A stretch of DNA of 42,377 nt from a bacterium. GTDB lineage: Bacteria > Bacillota > Clostridia > Lachnospirales > Lachnospiraceae. Where the stretch lies: NCBI GenBank assembly GCA_030524675.1, contig JAUNGE010000028.1, positions 1-42,377 of the forward strand, given 5' to 3'. The translations under genes were made by a program, and so were the position numbers. The notes beneath the pieces are model-generated. The model had not been told where the DNA came from, ran no database searches, and was given only the letters and a program-made list of their open reading frames with translations. Positions 1 to 7,558 of this stretch are shown here, in pieces (the stretch's first letter is position 1; every line of letters starts with the position of its first letter).

Positions 1-792
1 CTTTCTGTGTGTTCGTATATACTGTCAGGATATGCGTTGATTATCTCTGTTACGGGCATGATGAATATGGTAAAATGGATACGGGATGATTTGTTCGGGC
101 ATCCGTTTATGAAACGGCTCCTGGAGATTCCGGTGGCAGAGCGGTATCTGAAGGAAACTACGTTCCGGGCGGAAGTGTCTCTGTATCCAGGGCTTTTCAT
201 CAATTTTCTGTATGCGGGGATCAAGCTGTTTTCCGGCATCCGGTATCATTCGGTCTGGTTTGGAACGCTGGCGGTTTACTATATCCTGCTGGCGTTGATG
301 CGCTTTTTCCTGCTGTCCCATATCCGGGGCAGAAGCCGGAAAAAGAAAGACCGTATCTCGGAGCTTCGGATTTGCCGCCTGTGCGGAATTGTGCTGCTTC
401 TGCTGGATTGGGCGCTTTCTGGCCTGATTATCCTTGTGGTAAGAAAGAACAGTGGATTTGTCTATCCGGGTATGCTGATTTATGTAATGGCATTATACGC
501 TTTTTATGCGGTCATTATCGCAGTCATAAACGTGATCAAATTTCGGAATCACGAAAGGCCTGCTATTTCTGTGATTAAGGTGATTGGACTGACAGCGGCG
601 CTGGTATCCATGCTGTCTTTGGAGACGGCGATGCTGACGCAGTTTGGAGAGGCTCGTGATGAACTGTGGCGGCAGAGAATGACCGCCGCCACGGGAACGG
701 GGGTAAGCGTCATTGTGCTGGCAATGGCAGTCATTATTATTGCGAGGACTACCGGGCAGATCAGAATTATCAAACGGGAGGGAACACTATGA
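1..792 (+). CDS. Multi-spanning membrane protein upstream of a two-component system (5' partial)
   Basis: The reading frame is open from the first base, so the true start probably lies outside the window. The visible part has at least six hydrophobic segments separated by short charged loops (for example the cluster around RGRSRKKKDR), so it is an integral membrane protein. I do not recognise a family. It ends in an ATGA overlap with the response regulator gene, so it is translationally coupled to the two-component system. An inferred role is the sensory partner or the target of that system. Confidence 0.75.
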   Translation, partial: LSVCSYILSGYALIISVTGMMNMVKWIRDDLFGHPFMKRLLEIPVAERYLKETTFRAEVSLYPGLFINFLYAGIKLFSGIRYHSVWFGTLAVYYILLALMRFFLLSHIRGRSRKKKDRISELRICRLCGIVLLLLDWALSGLIILVVRKNSGFVYPGMLIYVMALYAFYAVIIAVINVIKFRNHERPAISVIKVIGLTAALVSMLSLETAMLTQFGEARDELWRQRMTAATGTGVSVIVLAMAVIIIARTTGQIRIIKREGTL

Positions 793-1457
793 TTAAGATT
801 CTTGTGGTGGAGGATGACATCCGGTTAAACCAGACCGTATGCACCTATTTAAACGACAGCGGTTTTCAGGCAAAGGGCTGCCTTTTGGCCAATGCCGCCT
901 ATGAGGAACTGTATAACAATCTGTATGACCTGATTATTTCGGATATTATGATGCCGGAGGTGGATGGGTTTGAATTTGCGGAGAGCGTAAGGCGGGTGAA
1001 TAAGCATATCCCCATTTTGTTCATGTCGGCAAAGGATGATCTGCCGTCAAAGCAGAAAGGGTTTCAGCTTGGAATCGACGATTATATGGTAAAGCCCATT
1101 GAACTTGGGGAACTTTTGCTCCGTGTCAGGGCGCTCTTAAGACGGGCCAATATCGAGATGGACAGAAAGTTGGAAATCGGGAATCTCTGTCTGGATGCGG
1201 ACGCCATGACGGCGGTGATTGGCGGAGAGGAAATTCCGGTGACAACAAGAGAATTTAATATCCTTTATAAGCTGCTGTCCTATCCCAATAAAACATTTTC
1301 TAGGGCGCAGCTTATGGATGAATTCTGGGGCGTGGACACGGATACCAGTCTGCGGGCAGTGGACGTGTATATTACAAAACTGCGGGATAAATGCTCCGCC
1401 TGCGATGGTTTTGAGATTAAAACTGTACGCGGTCTTGGGTATAAGGCGGTGCTGTGA
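789..1457 (+). CDS. OmpR/PhoB-family response regulator
   Basis: This 222-residue protein has an N-terminal receiver domain (about 1-115) and a C-terminal winged-helix DNA-binding domain (about 125-220). Visible key residues are the acidic pair E8-D9-D10, the phospho-acceptor D52 in SDIMMPEVDG, S80 and K102 in VKPIE. The C-terminal block TTREFNILYKLL and the ending VRGLGYKAV are typical of the OmpR/PhoB class. It overlaps the upstream membrane protein gene by ATGA, and its stop overlaps the kinase start by one base (TGATG), so the three form one operon. It is expected to be phosphorylated by the next gene product and to act as a transcription factor. Target genes cannot be read from the sequence. 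Confidence 0.95.
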   Translation: MIKILVVEDDIRLNQTVCTYLNDSGFQAKGCLLANAAYEELYNNLYDLIISDIMMPEVDGFEFAESVRRVNKHIPILFMSAKDDLPSKQKGFQLGIDDYMVKPIELGELLLRVRALLRRANIEMDRKLEIGNLCLDADAMTAVIGGEEIPVTTREFNILYKLLSYPNKTFSRAQLMDEFWGVDTDTSLRAVDVYITKLRDKCSACDGFEIKTVRGLGYKAVL

Positions 1458-2566
1458 TGGAGAAAAGAGAAGAATTTCAGGATAATCGGGTAAAGAGAAA
1501 GCTGTTTCCGGTTTCCATGTTTTTGGTAACATTTGTGGTATTCGGCTTGTTTACGACGGTACAGATGCACATTATAGGAAATGCGATAGATTATCAAAGC
1601 ATCCCGCTGCACAGTCAGATTGCGATTTTCGTCATATGGCTTCTGGCGGCAGTCGTATTTACTTTGTGGACGAGATACCAGATTACCCGCCATTATCAGA
1701 AACCAGTGGAGGAGTTTTCGGAGGCGGCCCGGCGTGTGGCATCAGGGGACTTTTCTGTGTATCTGTCGCCTCATCACACAGCGGATAAGTCCACGCATTT
1801 GGACGTATTGTTTACGGATTTCAACAAAATGGTGGAAGAACTGGGAAGTATCGAGACACTGAAAACAGATTTTTTTTCCAACGTGTCTCATGAAATCAAA
1901 ACGCCCCTTGCGGTGATTCAGAATAACGCGGAACTTCTCCAGCTTCCGAATCTTACGGAGGAAAGGCGGCAGGAATACACGAAAAATATTCTCCATGCTA
2001 CAAAACGTCTCTCCAATCTGATTATGAATATGCTCAAGCTCAATAAGCTGGAAAAGCAGGCGATCAAACCAGTACCGAAGCGGTATGATCTATGCGCCCA
2101 GCTCTGCGACTGTGCGCTGCAGTTTGAAGATGTCTGGGAAAAGAAAGGGCTGGAGTTTGAAGTTGATATGGAAGAAAGAAGAACCATAGAAGCCGATCAG
2201 GGGCTTATGGAACTGGTATGGACGAATCTTTTGTCCAATGCGGTCAAATTTACGCCTGCGGGCGGAACGGTTACGCTTATAGAGCGTTGTGAGGAGACAG
2301 GCATTACCGTGACGGTTTCCGACACCGGCTGCGGGATGAGCGATGAGGTAAAGCGGCATATTTTTGATAAGTTTTACCAGGGAGATACATCCCATTCCAC
2401 AGAGGGGAACGGTCTGGGGCTTGCGCTGGTGAAGCGGATTCTGGAACTTTCAGACGGACATATTTTTGTAGAAAGTCAGGCGGGAAAAGGCTCGGCGTTT
2501 ACCGTCCGGCTGCAAAAACCGCAGGAAAGAGATGAGGACAGTTTCAAACCGGAGCTTGAAGAATGA
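1457..2566 (+). CDS. Sensor histidine kinase, two TM segments with HAMP
   Basis: This is a 369-residue membrane kinase. Two hydrophobic segments (about 15-38 and 55-75) frame a very short extracytoplasmic loop. They are followed by a HAMP-like linker, a dimerisation domain with the phospho-accepting H145 in FFSNVSHEIKTPLAV, and an ATPase domain with the N box (TNLLSNAVKF), G1 (DTGCGM), F box (FDKFYQGD) and G2 (GNGLGLALVK). The tiny external loop suggests sensing within the membrane or through a partner such as the preceding membrane protein; that is inference. I chose ATG 1457 rather than GTG 1454 because AAGGCGG lies at a suitable distance and the ATG overlaps the regulator stop. It is coupled to the next gene by ATGA. 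Confidence 0.95.
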   Translation: MEKREEFQDNRVKRKLFPVSMFLVTFVVFGLFTTVQMHIIGNAIDYQSIPLHSQIAIFVIWLLAAVVFTLWTRYQITRHYQKPVEEFSEAARRVASGDFSVYLSPHHTADKSTHLDVLFTDFNKMVEELGSIETLKTDFFSNVSHEIKTPLAVIQNNAELLQLPNLTEERRQEYTKNILHATKRLSNLIMNMLKLNKLEKQAIKPVPKRYDLCAQLCDCALQFEDVWEKKGLEFEVDMEERRTIEADQGLMELVWTNLLSNAVKFTPAGGTVTLIERCEETGITVTVSDTGCGMSDEVKRHIFDKFYQGDTSHSTEGNGLGLALVKRILELSDGHIFVESQAGKGSAFTVRLQKPQERDEDSFKPELEE

Positions 2567-3126
2567 GACAAGGAAGTGGCAAGATGCAGGAAGAACAGAA
2601 CAAAAAGTCCTATGTGGGCTATGAATATAAGGAAATCACCATAGAAGCGGAGAATGTACCCATGTATCTGGACGGTTATGAGAATTTCGGCTGGACGCTG
2701 GCGGAAGAACCGGAGGAGCGGAAAAATCCATATCAGCCTGGGAATCATGTGACCATTCGTTTAAAGCGTGACCGGAAGATTATCAATAAAGTGGAACTGA
2801 CCAGACTTCAGAGAAATTTTGAGGGCTGTATCCGGGAATTGGGGATGCTGGAAAAAGAAAAAACTTCGTCGGCAACCATGTGGTCCCTGGTCGTCGGCGT
2901 TATCGGGACAGCGTTTATGGCAGGCTCCACCTTTGCCGTCACCCATGAGCCTCCGGTCATCTGGCTGTGTATCGTACTGGCAGTGCCGGGTTTTATCGGC
3001 TGGATTCTTCCATATTTTATTTACCGGAGAATCAAAAAGAAAAAAACGGAAGAACTGACACCGCTCATCGAGCAGAAATTGGATGAGATCGACGCAGTCT
3101 GTGAAAAGGGACATTCCCTATTGTAA
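2563..3126 (+). CDS. Small membrane protein in the two-component operon, unknown function
   Basis: This 187-residue protein starts in an ATGA overlap with the kinase gene. A soluble, charged N-terminal region of about 100 residues (including a coiled-coil-like stretch LQRNFEGCIRELGMLEKEK) is followed by two hydrophobic segments around 107-127 and 133-153. The tail is charged (IYRRIKKKKTEEL). I do not recognise a family. Its place in the operon, directly before the terminator, suggests an accessory or target of the two-component system. Confidence 0.8.
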   Translation: MRQGSGKMQEEQNKKSYVGYEYKEITIEAENVPMYLDGYENFGWTLAEEPEERKNPYQPGNHVTIRLKRDRKIINKVELTRLQRNFEGCIRELGMLEKEKTSSATMWSLVVGVIGTAFMAGSTFAVTHEPPVIWLCIVLAVPGFIGWILPYFIYRRIKKKKTEELTPLIEQKLDEIDAVCEKGHSLL

Positions 3127-3134
3127 TAGAGAGA

Positions 3135-3182
3135 GAAAAAAGCTCCTTGCAGGGACATGAAATCCTGTCGGGAGTTTTTTTA
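3135..3182 (+). terminator. Rho-independent terminator after the two-component operon
   Basis: The arms AAAAAGCTCC...GCAGGGA and TCCTGT..GGAGTTTTTTT pair across a short CATGAAA loop and end in a run of T. It lies immediately after the stop of the membrane protein gene. Confidence 0.85.
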
Positions 3183-3285
3183 ATGGAATGCAAACAAATT
3201 GGAATAAAAAATGATAATTAATATTTTGCAAACAGAATGGAAATAAAACGCAAATATTGAAAGTGTATGATACAGTTATCGAAAC

Positions 3286-3394
3286 GGAGATACCACAAGG
3301 GCATACCTGGATGCGCTGGGAGACAGCGCAGAGAAAGGAAATACCACAAGGGTACACCTCGATATGCTAAAAAGCGCATACTAGGAAAGGAGGA
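3286..3394 (+). repeat. Two in-tandem 51-nt repeat units, each with a small stem-loop
   Basis: Two units start near 3290 and 3341. Each begins with ATACCACAAGGG, continues with ACCT and GAT, contains a GCGC-type inverted repeat (TGCGCT at 3312 pairs with AGCGCA at 3325 in unit 1; TATGC at 3363 pairs with GCATA at 3376 in unit 2) and ends with GAAAGG or GGAAAGG. The GGAAAGGAGG at the end of unit 2 doubles as the ribosome site of the small peptide gene at 3402. The 51-nt period is a multiple of three and the frame is open through both units (repeating YHKGxP), so the pair could be an RNA element or a coding duplication in a longer 70-residue version of the peptide. Confidence 0.6.
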
Positions 3395-3401
3395 CGTGAG
3401 A

Positions 3402-3479
3402 ATGGTTAAAATTGTAGTTGTAGCGGTTGTAGCAGTCGCTATCGGTGTTGCTGCGGCGATTGTGAAGAAGAACAAGTAA
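3402..3479 (+). CDS. 25-residue single-span hydrophobic peptide
   Basis: The peptide consists of a Val/Ala/Ile-rich membrane-spanning segment (residues about 4-21), with one Lys before it and KKNK at the C-terminus. An excellent ribosome site, GGAAAGGAGG, ends about 8 bases before ATG 3402, which is the reason for choosing this start over an in-frame upstream ATG at 3267. The upstream option would add a basic 45-residue N-terminus made of the 51-nt repeats. Size and composition resemble small membrane stress peptides or type I toxins, but no antitoxin RNA was identified, so no function is assigned. Confidence 0.6.
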   Translation: MVKIVVVAVVAVAIGVAAAIVKKNK

Positions 3480-3547
3480 AAAGCAGAAACGTGCGTACGG
3501 AGATGTACTGAAGAACAACACAGGTTTATGAAGAAAGGATGAAGGTT

Positions 3548-3835
3548 ATGAGTACCTATAAGTTAAAAACCGGGAAGGTCGGGGAAACGGTCGTAAATGC
3601 GGCGAAAACAGTAGAAGAAAAATTTACAGAGAAGTTTCTGGAAAAGGATGAAAACAATCCGTCCGGCTATTCTTTGAAAACAGGCGGAATGGCTAAGAAA
3701 GCTACGGCAGCATACCAGAAGATTGAAGATGCGGTGGTGGGAAGTTATAAAAAGATTGAGGACAGCTTTGTAGAAACGTTTCTTGAAAAAGTGGATGACG
3801 AGGAAACGCCGGACGACAATCAGGAGGATGAATGA
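3548..3835 (+). CDS. Small acidic/basic helical protein with internal repeats, unknown function
   Basis: This soluble 95-residue protein has repeated modules: TVEEKFTEKFLEKDE, KIEDAVVGSYKKIEDSFVETFLEKVDDEE. The pattern KxEDxVVGxYKKIEDxFVExFL is common in small Firmicute proteins of unknown role. The C-terminus is strongly acidic. ATG 3548 is preferred over ATG 3539 because GAAAGGA lies 8 bases before it. It is followed with overlap or near-overlap by the next membrane protein gene, so the two are likely cotranscribed with the hydrophobic peptide. Confidence 0.75.
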   Translation: MSTYKLKTGKVGETVVNAAKTVEEKFTEKFLEKDENNPSGYSLKTGGMAKKATAAYQKIEDAVVGSYKKIEDSFVETFLEKVDDEETPDDNQEDE

Positions 3836-3836
3836 A

Positions 3837-4205
3837 ATGAAAAAAAGTAGCTTTGTAGCAATGGTGTTGGGAACGATCAGCTGTGTTTTCTTCGCACTGG
3901 GAATGTGTATGGCAATGATTGAGGAGTGGAACGCATTCCGGCCCGGAGTGGTCGTAGGCTGCGTCGGTCTTGTATTCGCTTTGATTACGGTGTTTGTCTG
4001 GAGAAAGATGGAGAATAAAGCCCCGATTCAGATTACCGGAAAAGCAGTTCTGACCGTAGTGATCGGAATCATCGGCGCATTGGCGCTGGGTGTGGGAATG
4101 TGTATCAGCATGGTATGGAACCAGATGATTCTGGGAATTGTGATCGGACTGATCGGGATTCTGGTATTGATGTGCCTGATCCCTCTGTGTAAGGGAATTA
4201 AATAA
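3837..4205 (+). CDS. Four-TM membrane protein with internal duplication, unknown function
   Basis: This 122-residue protein consists of two similar halves. Each half has a pattern close to GMCxxM followed by a Trp-containing loop and a Gly/Val-rich membrane segment (residues about 17-45 and 77-110). Four hydrophobic segments are visible. ATG 3837 was chosen because CAGGAGG sits about 9 bases upstream; the in-frame ATG at 3828 would abut that ribosome site. The duplication suggests descent from a two-helix unit. No function is recognised. Confidence 0.75.
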   Translation: MKKSSFVAMVLGTISCVFFALGMCMAMIEEWNAFRPGVVVGCVGLVFALITVFVWRKMENKAPIQITGKAVLTVVIGIIGALALGVGMCISMVWNQMILGIVIGLIGILVLMCLIPLCKGIK

Positions 4206-4469
4206 GGAAAGCGGGGGAGTCGGGCAGAAATGTCCGGCTCTTGTATTACGAATTCATTTTTCATAAACAAAAATGGAACCTTAAAAAAGCTCACAGATAA
4301 CCCAGAAAGTGTGGACTGCGCGTTATTTTCAAAAAATTTTCTGCGAAAGAGTACAAGCCCAAAGGTTAATAGTGCATAACCAATAGAGACTTCCAGAAAG
4401 TTCGATTTTTTTATAATAAGAACAGAGTAGAAGGGATAAAACAAGGCCAGAAAAAAGAAAACAGGAAAA
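4206..4469. other. AT-rich spacer without a recognisable gene
   Basis: This stretch of about 264 bases between the membrane protein and the aldo/keto reductase remnant is A-rich and has no supported reading frame, RNA or clear terminator. It may be decayed sequence belonging to the pseudogene that follows. Confidence 0.5.
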
Positions 4470-4771
4470 GAAGTGGAGACGCATGTTCTCAATCAGCAGA
4501 CTGTGGCAAAGCAGTGGATGGACAAATATGGGGTTCAGATTGAGGCGTGGTAATTCTTCCAAAATCCACCCACAAGGAGAGAATCGAACAGAACTTTGAC
4601 GTGTTTCATTTCGCTTTGTCAGAGGACGATATGCAGAAAATTGCTGCTCTGAACACAGAAACGAGTTCTTTCTTCTCCCATTATGATCCGAACATGGTAG
4701 AATGGTTTGTGAAGATGGTGGAAGAGCGGAAGACAAAACATGACAGTGCGAAAGAGAAAAAGAACTGGTAA
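4470..4771 (+). pseudogene. Aldo/keto reductase remnant with internal deletion
   Basis: Two blocks typical of aldo/keto reductases are visible. The frame from about 4473 reads VETHVLNQQ...KQWMDKYGVQIEAW and then hits a stop. A second frame, entered at about 4547, reads VVILPKSTHKERIEQNFDV and runs to a normal-looking C-terminus at 4771. In intact family members these blocks are separated by roughly 40 residues, so a deletion joined them out of frame around GCGTGG/TAATTC. The N-terminal two thirds, including the catalytic tetrad region, are missing. The product cannot be functional. Confidence 0.75.
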
Positions 4772-4812
4772 GAAAAATAAAATAAAAAGCAGAAGAAAAG
4801 ATAAATCATCAG

Positions 4813-4852
4813 AAGGCCACTAAAAAACATTCGTTTTTTTAGTGGCCTTTCT
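4813..4852. terminator. Bidirectional terminator between the pseudogene and the rpiR-type gene
   Basis: AAGGCCACTAAAAAA and TTTTTTAGTGGCCTT form a perfect 15-bp stem with a short CATTCG-type loop. T runs occur on both strands, so it can serve the plus-strand remnant and the minus-strand regulator. Confidence 0.9.
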
Positions 4853-4900
4853 TCAGTCTATTCATAAGTCTATTCATATTCAGGAAGCACTTCTGGATTT

Positions 4901-5632
4901 TTAAGGAACCAGATAGGACACTAAAAGTTCCGTAAAAATATCAAATAAAACAGGGGAGATGGAGCTGGTCTCGGGGTCCGGCATGACATACGGCAGCAGG
5001 ACAGTGCGGTCAACGCTTTCCCTGTACTCATGCAGTGGATTTGCAGTGACCAGCAGTAACTTGCCATTTGCATTGGCAGCTTCTTTCATGATAGAGTATC
5101 GGCCGCTTACAGAAAAAACAATCAAAAGATCATTATTTTCCATAAAGTCTCCCAGCTCATTGATATAATCCTGCCGCAGGGCATAAATGGCTTTTTTATG
5201 TTTTCGGGACAAGATTTCAAGAAGTTCTGCCGGATGGAAGCTTTTGCCTGTGCCAGTTGCATAGACATGGCCGAAGCTGTTGATATATGCAGCGAGTTCC
5301 TCCATGTACTCATGTGTCAGCAGTTTTTCTGTCTCATCTAATACCTGATATAATGTATGAAAATACCCCAGATGATGGCTGCTGGAGGCCTCCAGATCCG
5401 TCTGCTGTGCCAGCCATGTAGAAAGATCCGTGCGGAAATCCAGATATCTGGTGTATCCAAGCCCTTTGACAAAGCGGGAGAGAGCAGGCTGCGAGACTCC
5501 GCATGCTTCTGCCAGATTGCTGGTTGTCATGCGCACAATGGAAGCTGGATTTTTCATAATGGTTTCATAAATCAGTAAATCGTTGGGTGTAAATTGGTCT
5601 TTATGCAGTTCCATTAATTGGAAAGGGTTCAT
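4901..5632 (-). CDS. RpiR/MurR-family transcriptional regulator (HTH plus SIS)
   Basis: This 243-residue regulator has an N-terminal HTH of the RpiR type (about 1-75; LAEACGVSQPALSRFVKGLGY is the recognition region) and a C-terminal SIS phosphosugar-binding domain (about 105-230; YATGTGKSF and LIVFSVSGRY). RpiR proteins usually sense a sugar phosphate. It is divergent from the PTS-tannase-gallate decarboxylase operon, so a phosphorylated PTS product (for instance a galloyl hexose phosphate or hexose phosphate) is the inferred effector. A perfect dyad over the operon promoter at 5835-5853 is its candidate operator. The L. plantarum tannase region is, as far as I recall, linked to a LysR regulator, so this is a different control scheme. 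Confidence 0.9.
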   Translation of the reverse strand: MNPFQLMELHKDQFTPNDLLIYETIMKNPASIVRMTTSNLAEACGVSQPALSRFVKGLGYTRYLDFRTDLSTWLAQQTDLEASSSHHLGYFHTLYQVLDETEKLLTHEYMEELAAYINSFGHVYATGTGKSFHPAELLEILSRKHKKAIYALRQDYINELGDFMENNDLLIVFSVSGRYSIMKEAANANGKLLLVTANPLHEYRESVDRTVLLPYVMPDPETSSISPVLFDIFTELLVSYLVP

Positions 5633-5813
5633 GTGTTTACCACCTTCTATGAACGGATATGCCTGCTGGCGCAGGCACCACTATATTTTGAAAAATATTG
5701 TAAGCTATCTGTAGAAAAAATGCAATATAAAGGTGTTTCAAAGGACATAAAAAATATATTAAAATTTTAAAATAAAAATTTAAATAAATCTAAAATAAAT
5801 ATTTAATTCATTC

Positions 5814-5842
5814 TTGACAAAGACAAAAAAGTGATGTATAAA
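5814..5842 (+). promoter_or_regulatory. Sigma-A promoter of the PTS-tannase operon
   Basis: TTGACA (5814-5819) and TATAAA (5837-5842) are separated by 17 bases, a near-consensus vegetative promoter. The surrounding 294-base spacer is very A+T rich. Start of transcription is expected near 5849, inside the dyad operator. Confidence 0.8.
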
Positions 5843-5853
5843 TATATTATACA
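5835..5853. promoter_or_regulatory. Candidate RpiR operator, perfect dyad over the -10 box
   Basis: TGTATAA and TTATACA form perfect 7-bp arms around a 5-base centre, overlapping the -10 hexamer and the expected start site. Another TGTATAA half-site lies at 5872. The position fits repression by the divergent RpiR-type regulator; the pairing of protein and site is inference. Confidence 0.6.
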
Positions 5854-5926
5854 AAAGATGCATCGAGAAAATGTATAAACTATTCAAAAACACAACAATT
5901 CGCATGGCGGATAGAGAGGAAATATT

Positions 5927-7369
5927 ATGGCAAGCAAATACGAAGATGTCTGCAAAGAGATCGTTGATCTTGTAGGGGGCAAAGGAAACATTAACAGTTT
6001 GACGCATTGTGTGACAAGGCTTCGATTTACCTTGAAGGATGAAAGCAAAGCAGATACGGCAAAACTGGAAACTACCAGAGGGGTTTTGAAGGTTGTACAG
6101 GCAGGCGGGCAGTATCAGGTAGTAATTGGGGCGAAAGTGAATTCCTATTATGAGACCATCTGTGAAATGTACAATATTGGAACTGGTACATCAGTTGCTG
6201 CAGAAGAGGAGACCAGTAAAGGTACATTCAACACATTGATGAATACCATCTCCGGTATTTTGGCACCGACTCTTGGAGTTCTGACAGCAGCCGGTATCAC
6301 TAAGGGAGTAATCTCCCTGCTTGCGACTCTTGGAATTGTAGGGACGGACAGCGGCGTATATATGCTTCTGTATGCGCTGGGAGATGGATTCTTCTATTTC
6401 CTTCCGATTCTTCTTGGTTTCACAGCTGCAAGAAAATTCAAGTGCAGTGAGTTTATCGGGGCAGCAGTCGGCTGTGCTTTGGTGTATCCAGCTATGGTGA
6501 ATATCGGTTCCACAATGGAAATTGCAGGAACTATTTTTGCAGGGACTGCATTTGAGATGAGTTATTACAATACTTTCTTCGGAATTCCGATTATTATGCC
6601 AGGAGCCGGTTATACCTCCAGCGTGATTCCGATTATTCTGGCTGTTTATGCGGCATCCAAGATTGAAAAATGGTGTAAGAACCACATTCATGAATTGCTG
6701 CGCGCAGTTCTGACTCCGCTTATCACCCTGATTGTGACAGTTGTGCTCACATACATCGTAATCGGCCCTGTCTCGATGGTAATTTGTGGTGTTATCAGTC
6801 TGGTAATCAATGCGCTGTATGAGGTTCCGGTTGTTGGCGGAATTATTGCAGGTGCAATCCTCGGCGGCGGATTTGGTGTGCTGGTACTTTTTGGATTACA
6901 CTGGGTAATTATTTCCCTTGCACTTTCTACCATTGCCATTCAGGGATATGATATCATGATGGCATGCGGCGGAATTGGACCAATGATCGGTATGTTCCAG
7001 GGTATTGCAATCTGCATCGCAGCGCGTAAGAATCAAAAGGTTATGGACCTGGCAGTGCCGTCCACCATCTCCCAGATCTGTGGTGTTGGTGAACCGTTGA
7101 TGTACTCCATACTGATTCCTATCAAGAAGTTGTTTGCTCTGAATATCATAGGCGGCTGCCTGGGAGGTGCGATTCTTGGTATCCTTGGAACAAAGATGTA
7201 TATGTTTGGTGGAAGCGGTCTGTTTGGCATCTTCAACTATGTAAATCCGAACGGCGGCATGAGCGATGTTGTGAAGTACTGTGTCGGCGTAGGCATTGCA
7301 GGTATCTGCACTATGATTGCTACCATCGCTATGTGGAATGATGAGGAAGCAAGCCGCTGCATCAGGTAA
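5927..7369 (+). CDS. PTS EIIBC component, glucose/beta-glucoside superfamily
   Basis: This 480-residue sugar permease of the phosphotransferase system has an N-terminal EIIB domain (about 1-90) with the phospho-accepting C28 in SLTHCVTRLRF. It is followed by an EIIC membrane domain (about 105-470) with the conserved GVGEPLMY-type loop. The C-terminal EIIA domain found in many beta-glucoside permeases is absent; a separate glucose-type EIIA is encoded at 9161. The start has a good site, GAGAGGAAA, and lies downstream of the promoter at 5814. Usual neighbours of such permeases are phospho-glycosidases; here a tannase takes that place, so the substrate may be a galloylated sugar. The C-terminus (EEASRCIR) is short after the last helix, which is mildly unusual. 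Confidence 0.93.
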   Translation: MASKYEDVCKEIVDLVGGKGNINSLTHCVTRLRFTLKDESKADTAKLETTRGVLKVVQAGGQYQVVIGAKVNSYYETICEMYNIGTGTSVAAEEETSKGTFNTLMNTISGILAPTLGVLTAAGITKGVISLLATLGIVGTDSGVYMLLYALGDGFFYFLPILLGFTAARKFKCSEFIGAAVGCALVYPAMVNIGSTMEIAGTIFAGTAFEMSYYNTFFGIPIIMPGAGYTSSVIPIILAVYAASKIEKWCKNHIHELLRAVLTPLITLIVTVVLTYIVIGPVSMVICGVISLVINALYEVPVVGGIIAGAILGGGFGVLVLFGLHWVIISLALSTIAIQGYDIMMACGGIGPMIGMFQGIAICIAARKNQKVMDLAVPSTISQICGVGEPLMYSILIPIKKLFALNIIGGCLGGAILGILGTKMYMFGGSGLFGIFNYVNPNGGMSDVVKYCVGVGIAGICTMIATIAMWNDEEASRCIR

Positions 7370-7558
7370 GCGTTTGTTCGGATAAGAAATGGAAGGAATA
7401 AGCCATACATAACAAACAGATTTATGTGCGTAAAATACATATAACAAGTACGGTGGGCAGACACAGAAGCAGTTTTTCATGTATATAGAAGTTTTACAGA
7501 GAATGCCATGTGTCTGTCCTTTTGGAATATTGGTAAAGGAAGGAGTATAGAGAACAGA
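7370..7558 (+). other. Untranslated gap between EIIBC and tannase
   Basis: These 189 bases contain no supported gene, terminator or strong promoter. The gap is larger than others in the operon. An in-frame ATG at 7508 upstream of the tannase lacks a ribosome site. Confidence 0.5.

Noticed and set aside
3286-3394. Possible known riboswitch in the 51-nt repeats.
   Set aside because: The conserved bases do not match the cores I know for c-di-GMP, preQ1, fluoride or guanidine riboswitches; reported as an unclassified repeat only.
5633-5813. Possible catabolite-response (cre) site before the PTS-tannase operon.
   Set aside because: No sequence close to the cre consensus was found; the region is simply very A+T rich.
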